Positions 48,501-56,330 of a stretch of 64,000 nucleotides of DNA are shown here, in pieces (position 1 is the first letter of the stretch; the number at the start of each line of letters is the position of its first letter). This DNA is from Sporolactobacillus sp. THM7-7. GTDB taxonomy: Bacteria; Bacillota; Bacilli; Bacillales; Sporolactobacillaceae. A program made the translations under genes and the position numbers. The notes below the pieces were generated by a model, which saw only the letters and a list, made by a program, of their open reading frames with translations, had not been told where the DNA came from and did no database searches. The stretch is taken from NCBI RefSeq assembly GCF_004153225.1, contig NZ_SEMB01000006.1:45280-109279 (forward strand). The letters run 5' to 3'.

Positions 48501-48674
48501 GTTCATGTGTATAAGCTCATCTGTGAAGGAACACTGGAAGAACGAATCGATCGGCTGATTAGTAGAAAAAAAGAACTGCAGAAACAGATTCTCGGTCAAG
48601 GAGAAGCCTGGGTAACCGAAATGAGCGACCGCGAAATCTTGAATTTGATCCAATTGCGCGAAGGAGTGGTTTAA
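45591..48674 (+). CDS. ywqA: SNF2-family DEAD-like helicase (YwqA-like)
   Basis: A 1027-residue double-stranded-DNA translocase. The N-terminal 520 residues are family-specific (SNF2-associated). The ATPase follows: LRPYQKKGYTWL, Walker A DDMGLGKTVQT (near 571), DEAQ box (near 680), LTGTPIEN, and helicase C-terminal motifs FLHGGLNARQRE, GGVGINLTAANDVIHYDRW and QATDRAYRIGQ. AAAGGAG at 45574-45580 sets ATG 45591. It is followed after 2 bases by a SWIM zinc-finger gene, the same pairing as B. subtilis ywqA-ywqB. Proposed roles are in recombination or transcription recycling; none is proven. Confidence 0.9.
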   Translation: MTPYLQLTFVPQMENGWNFFIWLTDEKGEALPFSERGTSDHSLPDWLSDRSPYRFFMTHADFIHDRKTVPVHGAIMTMDSVFHLIRDGVLDGSRGAILPGKTFQWFGRIAEALHILLKGGHFYPFFYHLERGNHERCTFCEWMPDADLLIKNGLFGEWLIRLPRLAFSIADLQEVKVQQWLHLIIIFWTNALVRETSVPIASSELASFSTQNPENSTFMKRILTNPFNHSEHPWIVAGHPQEMKKMDNLERETAGWVRPVQEKHPKSWTRALLNFRTIQQETYFSPENGRVVLNPEDPDDLFSDQAIWSFETVLRGWQSGRKTDLPLEQLRQRQPLDKNSWFDQKLRRLRGKVPKEVLELLGGQEDGFFSGGEVSRLYRYKDHFSSEAIDLVFPDSLRIREADPSLTVNLDIREKKTETGNGHSLFSLDSLIRYDWRIAIGDIRLSAAAFRRLVKENQSFIRHGGEWVHLPIDQMMKVYQEMDEAFDLLERKPSVAGALQLEALRRRKRNRKISVRVEPALDQYLVRLLRQPAKSIPLPAGFRGKLRPYQKKGYTWLVRLRQNHVGGCLADDMGLGKTVQTIAYLSYCQAMPDNPPHPESAQTGPALIVCPTSIVENWNREFRMFSPELDIYVHHGSNRLHDQLFDKRIGRADVMITSYALFTKESARLKQIYWKSVILDEAQAIKNPHAQKTRALRQVRTVHRLVLTGTPIENRLEELWSIMDFLNPGYLGSLEGFRKRFIRPIEKKGDRLKARQLTKIIHPFLLRREKTDKKIIYDLPDKIETSETCYLSKDQASLYQSFVDRLTKNVATADGIRRKGLILSTLTKLKQVCDHPSLVLEKGGGTKKSGKLELFFNLLHPLFEKHRKVIAFTQYVQMGRLLSDEVKKRFPDASVLFLHGGLNARQREQMIQRFQKNDGKKALFILSLKAGGVGINLTAANDVIHYDRWWNPAVEDQATDRAYRIGQNKNVHVYKLICEGTLEERIDRLISRKKELQKQILGQGEAWVTEMSDREILNLIQLREGVV

Positions 48675-48676
48675 AG

Positions 48677-49231
48677 ATGGGCAAATCCATTGTGCTGCGC
48701 AACCCTGTTCTCGTTCGCTGGCTCGAACGGTTTGCGAATGGCACGGAAACGGCGGTTTTCAAAAAGGGAATGGAACTGTACAGGAATAAGCGTATTTGGG
48801 ATTACCACGCATCGGCAAAGGGCATCCGCGCCAGTCTCGAAGACAGGGATTCCAGTTTTTTTCAAGTCACTGTGCGATGGGATACCCCCTTTGCGAGCGA
48901 TCGCTTGCGTTCCGACACAACGCCCGATCCAGCAGAAATGCATGTGCACTGTACGTGTCATAACCGCAGGATGCCCTGCGAACATGTGGCGGCCGCCGTC
49001 ATCTATTGGGTGATCACGATCGACAGAAAGGAAAAGCGCCGCAATCCGCGCGCCGTTCCGGATTTCAGCGAAACCGATTATCAGGAAAAAATAGAGGCGT
49101 TCAAAGCGCGTTCGGCAAGTATCCCTCCCTCATACGCGGTCTTCCGTCCTGAACATCTAAAGATAAGGCCCGACCTGCAGAAAAAATTTACGGAGATCTC
49201 TGAACGTGTCATGGAAATGATGCGGGATTAA
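48677..49231 (+). CDS. ywqB: SWIM zinc-finger protein (YwqB-like)
   Basis: A 184-residue partner of the SNF2 helicase. The SWIM motif CxCxnCxH is complete: Cys92, Cys94, Cys101 and His103 in HCTCHNRRMPCEHVAAA. Such proteins bind DNA or partner proteins and in other bacteria are fused or adjacent to SNF2 ATPases. The start ATG 48677 is 2 bases after the helicase stop, with AAGGAGTGG inside the helicase gene. The N-terminal 60 residues resemble the SWIM-associated domain (VLVRWLERFANGTETAVFKKG). Confidence 0.85.
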   Translation: MGKSIVLRNPVLVRWLERFANGTETAVFKKGMELYRNKRIWDYHASAKGIRASLEDRDSSFFQVTVRWDTPFASDRLRSDTTPDPAEMHVHCTCHNRRMPCEHVAAAVIYWVITIDRKEKRRNPRAVPDFSETDYQEKIEAFKARSASIPPSYAVFRPEHLKIRPDLQKKFTEISERVMEMMRD

Positions 49232-49267
49232 GGAGGAATTTCTTTTTAAATCTTCGGCCTCTTTCGC

Positions 49268-49372
49268 GTTGTCGAATGCAAGCCTTGAACTGCACAATAG
49301 CAGCGCAGAACTGTCGAATGCGAGCTCGACTTTGTTGAATGTCAAATCGACGTTCCGAGTCCAAGCGCAAAC
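49268..49372. repeat. Five degenerate 21-bp tandem units
   Basis: GTTGTCGAATGCAAGCCTTGA at 49268 (first 20 shown by GTTGTCGAATGCAAGCCTTG) is followed by four more 21-base units. The third begins ACTGTCGAATGCGAGC and the fourth TTTGTTGAATGTC. The 21-base period keeps a reading frame, but the frames here look like low-complexity noise. It lies between ywqB and the hom promoter. Confidence 0.55.
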
Positions 49373-49451
49373 TGCAGTTTTTTTTTGGTAAAGTATGGCT
49401 CCGCATAACCGTATTTTTCACCCAATTAACTAAATAGAGAACAAAATTGCC

Positions 49452-49480
49452 TTGTTGTTGCCCAATGTTCGGGTTATAAT
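49452..49480 (+). promoter_or_regulatory. Predicted promoter of hom-thrC-thrB
   Basis: TTGTTG (49452-49457), 17 bases, then TATAAT (49475-49480), a good SigmaA pattern. The transcript would start near 49487 and carry the repeat at 49511-49675 in its leader. Confidence 0.6.
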
Positions 49481-49510
49481 GTCAGTTACGAACAGATACC
49501 AGCATCTTAA

Positions 49511-49675
49511 AGAGCTTGTTCGAAAAGGAGGACAAAAAGGGCCGGAAAGATCGAGGAAGCGAGGCTTTAAGTACCGGGCTTCTACAGAACGCAGTGATTT
49601 CTGCGCCAGGCAGAGGACGCGCACGCTTTCAGCAGGATCATCCCTCCCTATTTCCTGATTTTTCGAACATCCTCT
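49511..49675 (+). repeat. Repeat family A, solo 165-bp form in the hom leader
   Basis: Ends are AGAGCTTGTTCGAAAA and the complement of the right end, AGAGGATGTTCGAAAA (14 of 16 match). The left half GGAGGACAAAAAGGGCCGG-AAGATCGAGGAAG matches the units at 45 and 53 kb; the right half differs. It lies between the predicted promoter and ATG 49708 of hom, in the same orientation. Confidence 0.8.
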
Positions 49676-49707
49676 AATATAAGCGGCGTGTAACAAGGAG
49701 TGATGGC

Positions 49708-50994
49708 ATGGATAAGGTGTCCATTGGCCTCCTGGGTTTCGGCACGGTCGGAACGGGTGTGGTCCGGCTGCTGACCAGGGACAGGGAAAGGCTGGAGGAA
49801 CGCTCCGGCTGCAAAATCGAACTGGAGAAGGTACTTGTAAGAAATAAAAACAGGCCGAGAAAAGTTTTAATCGACAATAGAAAATTGACAACCGATGCTG
49901 AGGAGATACTTGACAACCCGAAAATCGATATCGTCATTGAACTGATCGGAGGCGTCAACCGCGCCTATCGCTATATTCTTCATGCCCTGCGAAATAAGAA
50001 AAATGTAATTACCGCCAATAAGGATCTGATGGCGGAGCATGGCAGAGAACTGCTTCTTGAAGCAAAGAAGAACCGATGCGACCTCTATTATGAAGCCAGT
50101 GTCGCCGGCGGGATTCCGATTCTCCGTTCGCTGACCGATAGTCTCTCGGCTGACCGTATCGAGAAAATGATTGGCATTGTCAACGGAACAACCAATTACA
50201 TTTTAAGCAAGATGAGCCACGAAGGCTTGTCCTATGATAAAGCTCTTGCCTCTGCCCAGGCTCTGGGATTTGCCGAAGCTGATCCGACATCGGACGTGGA
50301 GGGGCTGGATGCGGCGAGAAAAATGGTCATTCTCAGCCATCTGGCTTATTCGATCCCAGTCAGACTGGAAGATGTCAAAATTACAGGAATTACAGACATC
50401 GCAAGCGAAGACATCTTTTATGCTCATAAACTCGGTTTCACAATCAAACTGGTCGGCGTAGCCGAAGTGAATCACGGCGATATTGATGTACGGGTCGAAC
50501 CGACTCTGCTTCCCGACGGTCATCCTCTCGCCTCCGTCGAAGATGAAAATAATGCCATATATGTTTACGGATCGACACTCGGCGAAACGATGTTTTACGG
50601 ACCCGGAGCCGGAGAAGGGCCGACGGCGATCTCGGTCGTCTCCGATCTGCTCTCGATCATTCAGAACATCTCACTCGGTGTCACAGGCAATCATATTTTT
50701 CTACCTGATAAGGAATTGCATCCGCGCAGCGACAGTCTTGTGGAAAGCCGATTCTTCGTGCGTCTCTCCGTTAAGGACAGCCCCGGCACGCTCTCCAAGC
50801 TGACCGAACTCTTTAAAGAACAGGGGATCAGTTTGGAAAAAGTGTATCAGGAACCGATTCCGGGAGGCGAAAACGCCGGAATCGCCATTGTCACGCACAC
50901 AACGAAGAAAATCCTTTTTGAAAAAACGTTCGACACGCTGAAAAAACTGGGTGTCGTATTGAATGCCAAATATTTACGCGTTGAAAGGGGATAA
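49708..50994 (+). CDS. hom: Homoserine dehydrogenase
   Basis: A 428-residue NAD(P)-dependent enzyme that reduces aspartate semialdehyde to homoserine. The dinucleotide fold is [16 protein letters not shown]. The catalytic segment is [13 protein letters not shown], then [11 protein letters not shown] and the acid/Lys region [16 protein letters not shown]-terminal ACT domain ([18 protein letters not shown], about 350-425) allows threonine feedback. ATG 49708 follows CAAGGAGTG. It is the first gene of hom-thrC-thrB, whose gene order matches B. subtilis. Confidence 0.96.
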   Translation: MDKVSIGLLGFGTVGTGVVRLLTRDRERLEERSGCKIELEKVLVRNKNRPRKVLIDNRKLTTDAEEILDNPKIDIVIELIGGVNRAYRYILHALRNKKNVITANKDLMAEHGRELLLEAKKNRCDLYYEASVAGGIPILRSLTDSLSADRIEKMIGIVNGTTNYILSKMSHEGLSYDKALASAQALGFAEADPTSDVEGLDAARKMVILSHLAYSIPVRLEDVKITGITDIASEDIFYAHKLGFTIKLVGVAEVNHGDIDVRVEPTLLPDGHPLASVEDENNAIYVYGSTLGETMFYGPGAGEGPTAISVVSDLLSIIQNISLGVTGNHIFLPDKELHPRSDSLVESRFFVRLSVKDSPGTLSKLTELFKEQGISLEKVYQEPIPGGENAGIAIVTHTTKKILFEKTFDTLKKLGVVLNAKYLRVERG

Positions 50995-50998
50995 GATC

Positions 50999-52060
50999 AT
51001 GGTCTGGAAAGGACTCATGGAAAAATATAAAGACATTCTGCCGATTACGGAAAAAACGCCTCGGCTAACTTTGCTGGAGGGGAACACACCTCTGATCCCG
51101 CTGGAACGCCTGTCCGAGGCGCTGGGCCTGGACATTTATGTAAAGTTTGAAGGTCTGAATCCGACCGGCAGTTTTAAAGACCGGGGGATGTTTCTGGCGG
51201 TCGCCAAAGCGAAAGAAAGCGGCAGCAGCGGCGTCATCTGCGCCTCGACCGGCAACACATCCGCTTCCGCCGCCGCATACAGCGCACGGGCAGGCATGGA
51301 TTGCGTCATCGTCATCCCGAAAGGAAAAATCGCCCTCGGAAAATTGGCTCAGTCGGTTATGTACGGGGCGAAAATCTATGAAGTCAACGGCAATTTTGAC
51401 CAAGCGCTGGATATCGTCCGGTATACGGGGGAAAATGCTGACCTGACGATCGTGAATTCCATTAATCCTTATCGGCTCGAAGGTCAGAAAACCGGGGCCT
51501 ACGAGATCGTCGAGCAGCTTGGCGGAGCCGCGCCGGACGTTCTCTGTATTCCGGTCGGTAATGCGGGCAATATTTCTGCTTATTGGAAGGGGTTCAAAGA
51601 ACTGCGCGACAACCGGAACGTCACTCCTCCCGAAATACACGGATTCGAAGCGGAAGGAGCCGCAGCCATCGCCAAAAATAAAGTGATTAAAAATCCAGAA
51701 ACAATTGCAACGGCGATTCGTATCGGCAACCCGGCAAGCTGGGATCTGGCGGTTGCGGCAGAAAAAGAATCAAACGGTGAGATTGACTTTGTTACGGACG
51801 AACAAATTATCGAAGCGTATAAACTGATCGCGCGGACGGAAGGCATCTTTGCCGAACCGGCTTCCTGCGCCTCTATCGCCGGTCTGAAAAAACACGTTTC
51901 GGCCGGAAAAATCCAAAAGGGCGCCAAGGTGGTCTGCATTCTGACAGGAAACGGATTAAAAGACCCGAAAACCGCCATGGACACTCTGACGATCGAACCG
52001 ACCGTCATCAGCGCCGAGGAGTCTTCGCTCGTTCAGCAGCTGCAGCAGGTGGCACCATGA
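50999..52060 (+). CDS. thrC: Threonine synthase
   Basis: A 353-residue PLP enzyme that makes threonine from phosphohomoserine. The PLP lysine is in [14 protein letters not shown] and the phosphate loop in [32 protein letters not shown] is the conserved helix. ATG 50999 lies 4 bases after the hom stop behind AAGGGGAT. Its stop overlaps the thrB start as ATGA. Confidence 0.96.
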   Translation: MVWKGLMEKYKDILPITEKTPRLTLLEGNTPLIPLERLSEALGLDIYVKFEGLNPTGSFKDRGMFLAVAKAKESGSSGVICASTGNTSASAAAYSARAGMDCVIVIPKGKIALGKLAQSVMYGAKIYEVNGNFDQALDIVRYTGENADLTIVNSINPYRLEGQKTGAYEIVEQLGGAAPDVLCIPVGNAGNISAYWKGFKELRDNRNVTPPEIHGFEAEGAAAIAKNKVIKNPETIATAIRIGNPASWDLAVAAEKESNGEIDFVTDEQIIEAYKLIARTEGIFAEPASCASIAGLKKHVSAGKIQKGAKVVCILTGNGLKDPKTAMDTLTIEPTVISAEESSLVQQLQQVAP

Positions 52061-52980
52061 GGCGTCCATCCGCTTTCCGGATCACCGTTCCGGGCAGCAC
52101 GTCCAATCTTGGCCCCGGATTTGATTCGATTGGACTCGCACTCAACCGGTTTCTTATTCTGGACGCCAAAGAATCCAATCAATGGCGCTTTCGTTATCTT
52201 AATCAGTCAAACTTTCGCCCAAGCCTCGACGAAAACCTGATCTACGTCACAGCGAAAAGCCTGGCGGAGGCCCACCACGCCGATCTGCCTGCGTACTCGG
52301 TGGATGTAACCAGCAACATCCCTTTTGCCCGGGGGCTGGGCAGCAGCGGCGCCGCCATTATCGCAGGCATTGAGCTGGCAGATTACCTGCTTGATCTGGG
52401 TCTCTCCATCGATGAAAAGGCGTGGATCGCCTGCAAAAGCGAGCGCCATCCGGATAATGTCACGGCTTCCCTGTACGGCGGACTTGTAATCTCTACCCAG
52501 TCGGGAAACGGCGTGCACAGCGTGAAGCTGCCGGTACCCGCTTTTGATTTTGTCGCGCTGATTCCAAGCTTCGAATTGAAAACAAGCGAAGCTCGCGATG
52601 TTCTCCCTGAAACCCTCCCTTTTCGGGAAGCCGTGGAAGGCAGCAGTATCGCCAATGTCTTAATCTGCGCACTCATGAATCAGAACGGCCGGCTAGCGGG
52701 CCAGATGATGGAGAAAGATCGGTTTCACCAACCGTATCGAGCGCCATTGATTCCCGATCTGGCCAAAATCTCGTCTGTGGCGCATGAAGCGGGGGCTTAT
52801 GGAACCTTCCTGAGCGGCGCCGGCCCAACGGTTCTCTCCCTCGCCCCGAAGAAGGCAAGCGAAACGGTTCGCAGCTGTCTTGAGACCGCTTTTCCGGACG
52901 ATCAGTGCGTCGTGCTGCGCCCTGTCGAGAGTGGTTCAGCCGTCGAAGAGCTGAATACGCAGGGAAAAAGTCGGGACTAG
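52057..52980 (+). CDS. thrB: Homoserine kinase
   Basis: A 307-residue GHMP-family kinase that phosphorylates homoserine. The N-terminal [19 protein letters not shown] and the ATP loop [17 protein letters not shown] (about 89-105) define the family; the third motif is [14 protein letters not shown]. It overlaps thrC by four bases (ATGA). The operon ends here, before a GC-rich hairpin at 53029. Confidence 0.95.
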   Translation: MRRPSAFRITVPGSTSNLGPGFDSIGLALNRFLILDAKESNQWRFRYLNQSNFRPSLDENLIYVTAKSLAEAHHADLPAYSVDVTSNIPFARGLGSSGAAIIAGIELADYLLDLGLSIDEKAWIACKSERHPDNVTASLYGGLVISTQSGNGVHSVKLPVPAFDFVALIPSFELKTSEARDVLPETLPFREAVEGSSIANVLICALMNQNGRLAGQMMEKDRFHQPYRAPLIPDLAKISSVAHEAGAYGTFLSGAGPTVLSLAPKKASETVRSCLETAFPDDQCVVLRPVESGSAVEELNTQGKSRD

Positions 52981-53028
52981 AAAATACATAAAGAGTCGTT
53001 CAAGAAGAAAAAAATTCTAATCGTATAA

Positions 53029-53076
53029 AACCCCCTCCTCTGAAACAAAATACAAAAAAGAGGAGGGGGTTCTTTT
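53029..53076 (+). terminator. thrB terminator that also buries a downstream ribosome-binding site
   Basis: AACCCCCTCCTCT (53029-53041) and AGAGGAGGGGGTT (53059-53071) are perfect 13-bp arms around a 17-base loop, followed by CTTTT. It can end thrB transcription. Its right arm is also the only Shine-Dalgarno sequence for the small gene at 53077. Confidence 0.8.
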
Positions 53077-53169
53077 ATGAAATTAAGAATAGGCTGGGGC
53101 CTTATTTTCTTTTTCGCCGCACTTCTTGGTCTTTTTTATGTGTTCTATCTCGTCCTCCATTCCCTTTAA
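53077..53169 (+). CDS. 30-residue single-span membrane peptide
   Basis: Encodes MKLRIGWGLIFFFAALLGLF then YVFYLVLHSL. It has a positively charged N-terminus (Lys2, Arg4) and one hydrophobic segment of about 22 residues, the look of small membrane regulators or type I toxins. GAGGAGGGGG (53060-53069) lies 7-8 bases before the ATG but is inside the right arm of the hairpin at 53029-53071, so translation would require the hairpin to open or a shorter transcript. Its stop codon TAA (53167-53169) runs into the repeat array. No similar named peptide is known to me. It may be a chance frame, though composition and spacing argue otherwise. Confidence 0.5.
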   Translation: MKLRIGWGLIFFFAALLGLFYVFYLVLHSL

Positions 53170-53526
53170 GAGGATGTTTCCGGCATCCGGGAAAAATAGC
53201 GGTCGAATCTCTTTGTCAGCTGGCTTCTCCGCTTCCTCATGTACTTCGTATGTACACTCCGGTGCTCGAAGCTGCGCTTCCTCGACCTTCTCAGCTCTTT
53301 TTGTCCTCCTCCGGAAACGGATTGAAAAAGAGGATGTTTCCGGCATCCGGGAAAAATAGCGGTCGAATCTCTTCGTCAGCTGGCTTCTCCGCTTCCTCAT
53401 GTACTTTGTATGTACACTCCGGTGCTCGAAGCTGCGCTTCCTCGACCTTCTCGGCTCTTTTTGTCCTCCTCCGGAAACGGATTGAAAAAGAGGATGTTTC
53501 CGGCATCCGGGAAAAATAGCTGTCAC
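53168..53526 (-). repeat. Repeat family A, tandem array (right), 160-bp units, inverted
   Basis: AAGAGGATGTTTCCGGCATC begins at 53168, 53328 and 53488 (period 160), giving two full units and the start of a third. Each contains GCTGGCTTCTCCGCTTCC, the hairpin words TGTAC-TTCGTA-TGTAC, and GCTCTTTTTGTCCTCCTCC. The array is the reverse complement of the one at 45281-45571, with several base differences. The two full units differ from each other at only a few positions. Confidence 0.9.
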
Positions 53527-53629
53527 GAAAGGCCTGCTTTTTTGAAATCGCTTGCATTTTATTGTTTCATAACACACCCCTTTTACCCAGTCCAGGGCTA
53601 TTCAGTGCTTATTAACCCGAATGCCTGAC

Positions 53630-54475
53630 TTATCCCTGCACCATCCAATCAGCAACCTGCCTAATCGGATGCAACTGTTTCTTCTGCCGTGTTTTCATAA
53701 CATTCACAAACAAGGCGTCAATCAGTGTCATCTGGGCCGCGCGGGCAACGGAAGACTCGGGCCTGAAATCCGTCGGAACCGAAACGGTATGAAGGGAGAT
53801 GTCCACGACTTCACTCAAAGCAGATTTCATAAACCCGGTCACTCCGATTGTCGGGCATCCCTTCGCTTTCGCCGCCTTGACCACTTGCAACAGCTGCTTA
53901 TCGGCCGCTGAATAAGAAATAAACACCGCTGCGTCCCGTCCCGTCAGCTGGGAAACGGAGAGCATCTGGAATTCTCCATCGCTTGGGGCGTACGTCATGA
54001 CCCCGCATCTCACAAACTTCCGGTGCGCATCCTGAGCAATCATATGCGACCCGCCGCTGCCGAAAAAGGCGATTTTTTCCGAACGGCTTAAGCATTCAAT
54101 CGCTTTCTTAAACGAACCGCTGTTCAGTATCTGGAACGTATTTTCGAGCGTCCGAATATTATCCTGAAATACTTTCTCGGCAAGATGCATGGACTCATCA
54201 TCCCGAAATCGGCTCTTCGACTCCTCAATCCTGTCGTTATGAGCGATATCCGAAGCAAGAACAATTTTCATCTCCTGAAACCCTTTGAACTCCAATCTCC
54301 GGCAAAAGCGGAAAACCGTTGCGTCAGCGACATTCAATCGAGCGGAGACTTGATTGATGCTGCTGTGAATGGTTTCTTCCGGATAATTTAAAATATAATC
54401 GGCAATTATTTTCTCCTTCTCGCTGAGGTGCGGGTAGGCCGACTGAATACGTATCACACACTGGTTTTTGACCAC
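53630..54475 (-). CDS. RpiR/MurR-family transcriptional regulator
   Basis: A 281-residue regulator with an N-terminal RpiR helix-turn-helix (SEKEKIIADYILNYPEETIH, INQVSARLNVADATVFRFCR) and a C-terminal SIS sugar-phosphate-binding domain (KIAFFGSGGSHMIAQDAHRKF, FISYSAADKQLLQVVKAAKA). These proteins sense phosphosugars and usually repress a neighbouring sugar operon, but no sugar gene is adjacent here. GTG 54475 follows GGGAGGGGAC. A perfect inverted repeat upstream is probably its own operator. Confidence 0.9.
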   Translation of the reverse strand: MVKNQCVIRIQSAYPHLSEKEKIIADYILNYPEETIHSSINQVSARLNVADATVFRFCRRLEFKGFQEMKIVLASDIAHNDRIEESKSRFRDDESMHLAEKVFQDNIRTLENTFQILNSGSFKKAIECLSRSEKIAFFGSGGSHMIAQDAHRKFVRCGVMTYAPSDGEFQMLSVSQLTGRDAAVFISYSAADKQLLQVVKAAKAKGCPTIGVTGFMKSALSEVVDISLHTVSVPTDFRPESSVARAAQMTLIDALFVNVMKTRQKKQLHPIRQVADWMVQG

Positions 54476-54503
54476 TTGATGTCCCCTCCCTGTCTTTTAC
54501 TCT

Positions 54504-54551
54504 ATTGTACATCAAACGCTTACATTTGAAAATAATTTTCTGTAAGCGTTT
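54504..54551 (-). promoter_or_regulatory. Promoter and inverted-repeat operator of the RpiR gene
   Basis: AAACGCTTACA (54514-54524) and TGTAAGCGTTT (54541-54551) are perfect 11-bp arms 16 bases apart. TACAAT (complement of 54504-54509) is the likely -10 box. The near arm then lies between -35 and -10, as expected for autorepression. Each arm also resembles a CcpA cre site (TGTAAGCGTTT). Confidence 0.6.
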
Positions 54552-54632
54552 GCTAAATAATTTTCGTCAATGAAAAGTCGGTGGACTGGAAGTTCGAAGT
54601 TCCTCCCTCCATTCGGACTTTTCAAAGCAAAA

Positions 54633-54660
54633 ATAAACCGTCCGCTAAACGGGACGGCTT
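54633..54660 (-). terminator. Terminator of aroA
   Basis: CCGTCC and GGACGG pair around GCTAAACG, followed on the minus strand by TTTATTTTT. It is about 92 bases past the aroA stop. Confidence 0.7.
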
Positions 54661-54751
54661 AAAAATCCATAAATTGTACCCTGAGGCATCGTACGGAACC
54701 ATCCGGACAAAGTCCCGAATCCGATTCCGGCCACTTACTCAATCTCCTTCC

Positions 54752-55822
54752 TCAGGAAAAGACAACCGGTTTGAGTGCGTCCATGAATGCGTCAAACTGC
54801 TCAAAATTCATCTGCTGCTGCGAATCGGACAAAGCAACCGCCGGATCGGGATGCACTTCGGCCATAACCATGTCCGCACCGATTGCGATCGCAGCTTTTG
54901 CCGCGGGAATCATGATATCGCGCCGCCCGGTCGAGTGTGTCACGTCAACGGCAACCGGTAAGTGCGTCTCCTGTTTCAGAATCGGCACAGCCGTGATATC
55001 GAGCGTGTTGCGCGTCGCCCGCTCATACGTGCGAATGCCGCGCTCACAGAGAATCACCTGATCGTTTCCTTGTGACAGAATATATTCCGCGGCATATTTG
55101 AATTCCTGGATCGTCGCCGACAAGCCGCGCTTCAGAAGCACCGGCTTTCTGACCTGGCCCGCCGCCTTTAACAAATTGAAATTTTGCATATTCCGCGCGC
55201 CGATCTGAATGACATCCACGTATTTCAGACTCATTTCAATATCTTCGGGAGCCATGATTTCGCTGACTACCGACAGCCCGAATTCATCGGCTACTTTCCT
55301 CAAAATTTTCAGTCCTTCTTCTCCGAGACCCTGAAAATCATAAGGAGAGGTCCGCGGCTTAAAGGCGCCGCCGCGCATAAGCGTCAGACCGTGCTTCTTC
55401 ATCTCTCGGGCAACGGCGCGCACCTGTTCTTCACTTTCCACTGAGCAGGGGCCGGCAACAAAATACTTGCCGCCGTCGCCGATTTTCTGTCCGCGGACAT
55501 CGACGATCGAATCCTCGGGATGACGTTTTCTGGAGACGAGCAGCGTTTCACTGTTATCGTTCTCCTGAAGTCTGAGGCTGACCTTATAAATTTCCTTGAA
55601 TAGATGCTGCAACGTTTCCGTTGTAAAAGGCCCTTTATTCTCAGCGGCAATCCGGTCGAGCATCTGCCTCTCCCGGACTGGATCAAATCGCTTCGTGCCC
55701 TGCCTTTCCTTTATTTTCCCGATTTCTCCTACAATCGACGCACGGCGATTGAGCAGGCTCAATAATTGCGAGTCGATGTCGTCAATCTGTCCGCGCAGTT
55801 CTTCCAGACGATGGTTTGCCAT
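54752..55822 (-). CDS. aroA: Bifunctional chorismate mutase / DAHP synthase
   Basis: A 356-residue enzyme for the first step of the shikimate pathway. Residues 1-85 are an AroQ chorismate mutase domain ([22 protein letters not shown]) that gives prephenate/chorismate feedback. Residues about 100-356 are type Ibeta DAHP synthase ([58 protein letters not shown]). The symbol follows B. subtilis usage; in other bacteria aroA means EPSP synthase. ATG 55822 has GGAGG upstream, and a promoter lies at 55889-55917. Confidence 0.95.
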   Translation of the reverse strand: MANHRLEELRGQIDDIDSQLLSLLNRRASIVGEIGKIKERQGTKRFDPVRERQMLDRIAAENKGPFTTETLQHLFKEIYKVSLRLQENDNSETLLVSRKRHPEDSIVDVRGQKIGDGGKYFVAGPCSVESEEQVRAVAREMKKHGLTLMRGGAFKPRTSPYDFQGLGEEGLKILRKVADEFGLSVVSEIMAPEDIEMSLKYVDVIQIGARNMQNFNLLKAAGQVRKPVLLKRGLSATIQEFKYAAEYILSQGNDQVILCERGIRTYERATRNTLDITAVPILKQETHLPVAVDVTHSTGRRDIMIPAAKAAIAIGADMVMAEVHPDPAVALSDSQQQMNFEQFDAFMDALKPVVFS

Positions 55823-55888
55823 AATCGAAATCCTCCCTGACTGTTATCCTGTTCTCTCTCAAAAATAACTGCGCCTGTGTAATTCCAA

Positions 55889-55917
55889 AAGATAGACGAT
55901 TTTCTGCCAAAAGTCAA
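55889..55917 (-). promoter_or_regulatory. Predicted SigmaA promoter of aroA
   Basis: On the minus strand TTGACT (55917-55912), a 17-base spacer, then TATCTT (55894-55889). The remaining bases to 56192 hold no gene I can support. Confidence 0.6.
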
Positions 55918-56192
55918 TGCTTTTCCGTAATTTTTTTAGTGAATAAAAGCATAAAAGCGTTAAAGGGAGCAAAAATCCGCTGCGAGCCATGTTTTCCTAT
56001 TATATTCTGACTTGCGGAAAAAAATATGGGCTTTACTTTTTTATCCGCTCATGTTAAAACTAAATCAATTAACAGGCTTGAGACGCCTTTTTTACAAACA
56101 CACGATTCGCCTCCAGCCAAAAAACGCGGAGTCATCCGTTATCCCATAGAAGCGGAAAATTTCCCGCCACGAAATAAACGGTCCCGCAGGAG

Positions 56193-56220
56193 CGCCCCTG
56201 CCGAAGCAGGGGCTTTTTTG
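56193..56220 (+). terminator. Terminator or attenuator upstream of hisC
   Basis: GCCCCTGC and GCAGGGGC pair around CGAA and are followed by TTTTTTG. It stands 110 bases before the hisC start with no plus-strand gene before it, so it may end a short leader transcript. Confidence 0.65.
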
Positions 56221-56330
56221 CACAAGATGAATATATAAAATACAGAATAGCGACAGTCAGGAAAGCCTGAGCTTGATCTCCCAGGTTTTCCCGACATGCT
56301 GTACCGATCTATAAATAGGGAGTGTCTTTG

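Noticed and set aside
49157-49421. Minus-strand frames opposite the ywqB end and the 21-bp repeats
   Set aside because: They are products of the 21-base repeat or antisense to ywqB, with no ribosome-binding site.
45281-53526. CRISPR array at the 160-bp repeats
   Set aside because: Units are contiguous and far longer than CRISPR repeats, there are no unique spacers, and no cas gene is present.
53083-53577. Open frames of 72-164 codons across the right repeat array
   Set aside because: Same reason; translations such as EEAEKPADKEIRPLFF recur from repeated DNA, with frames shifting at each unit.
54571-54618. GAAAAGTC/GACTTTTC inverted repeat as another family A copy
   Set aside because: The ends partly fit, but the diagnostic CATCCTCT end is missing and the interior does not align.
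56026-56220. T-box or other riboswitch upstream of hisC
   Set aside because: The terminator is preceded by CGGTCCCGC, but there is no GGTGG(N)ACC element or recognisable Stem I.
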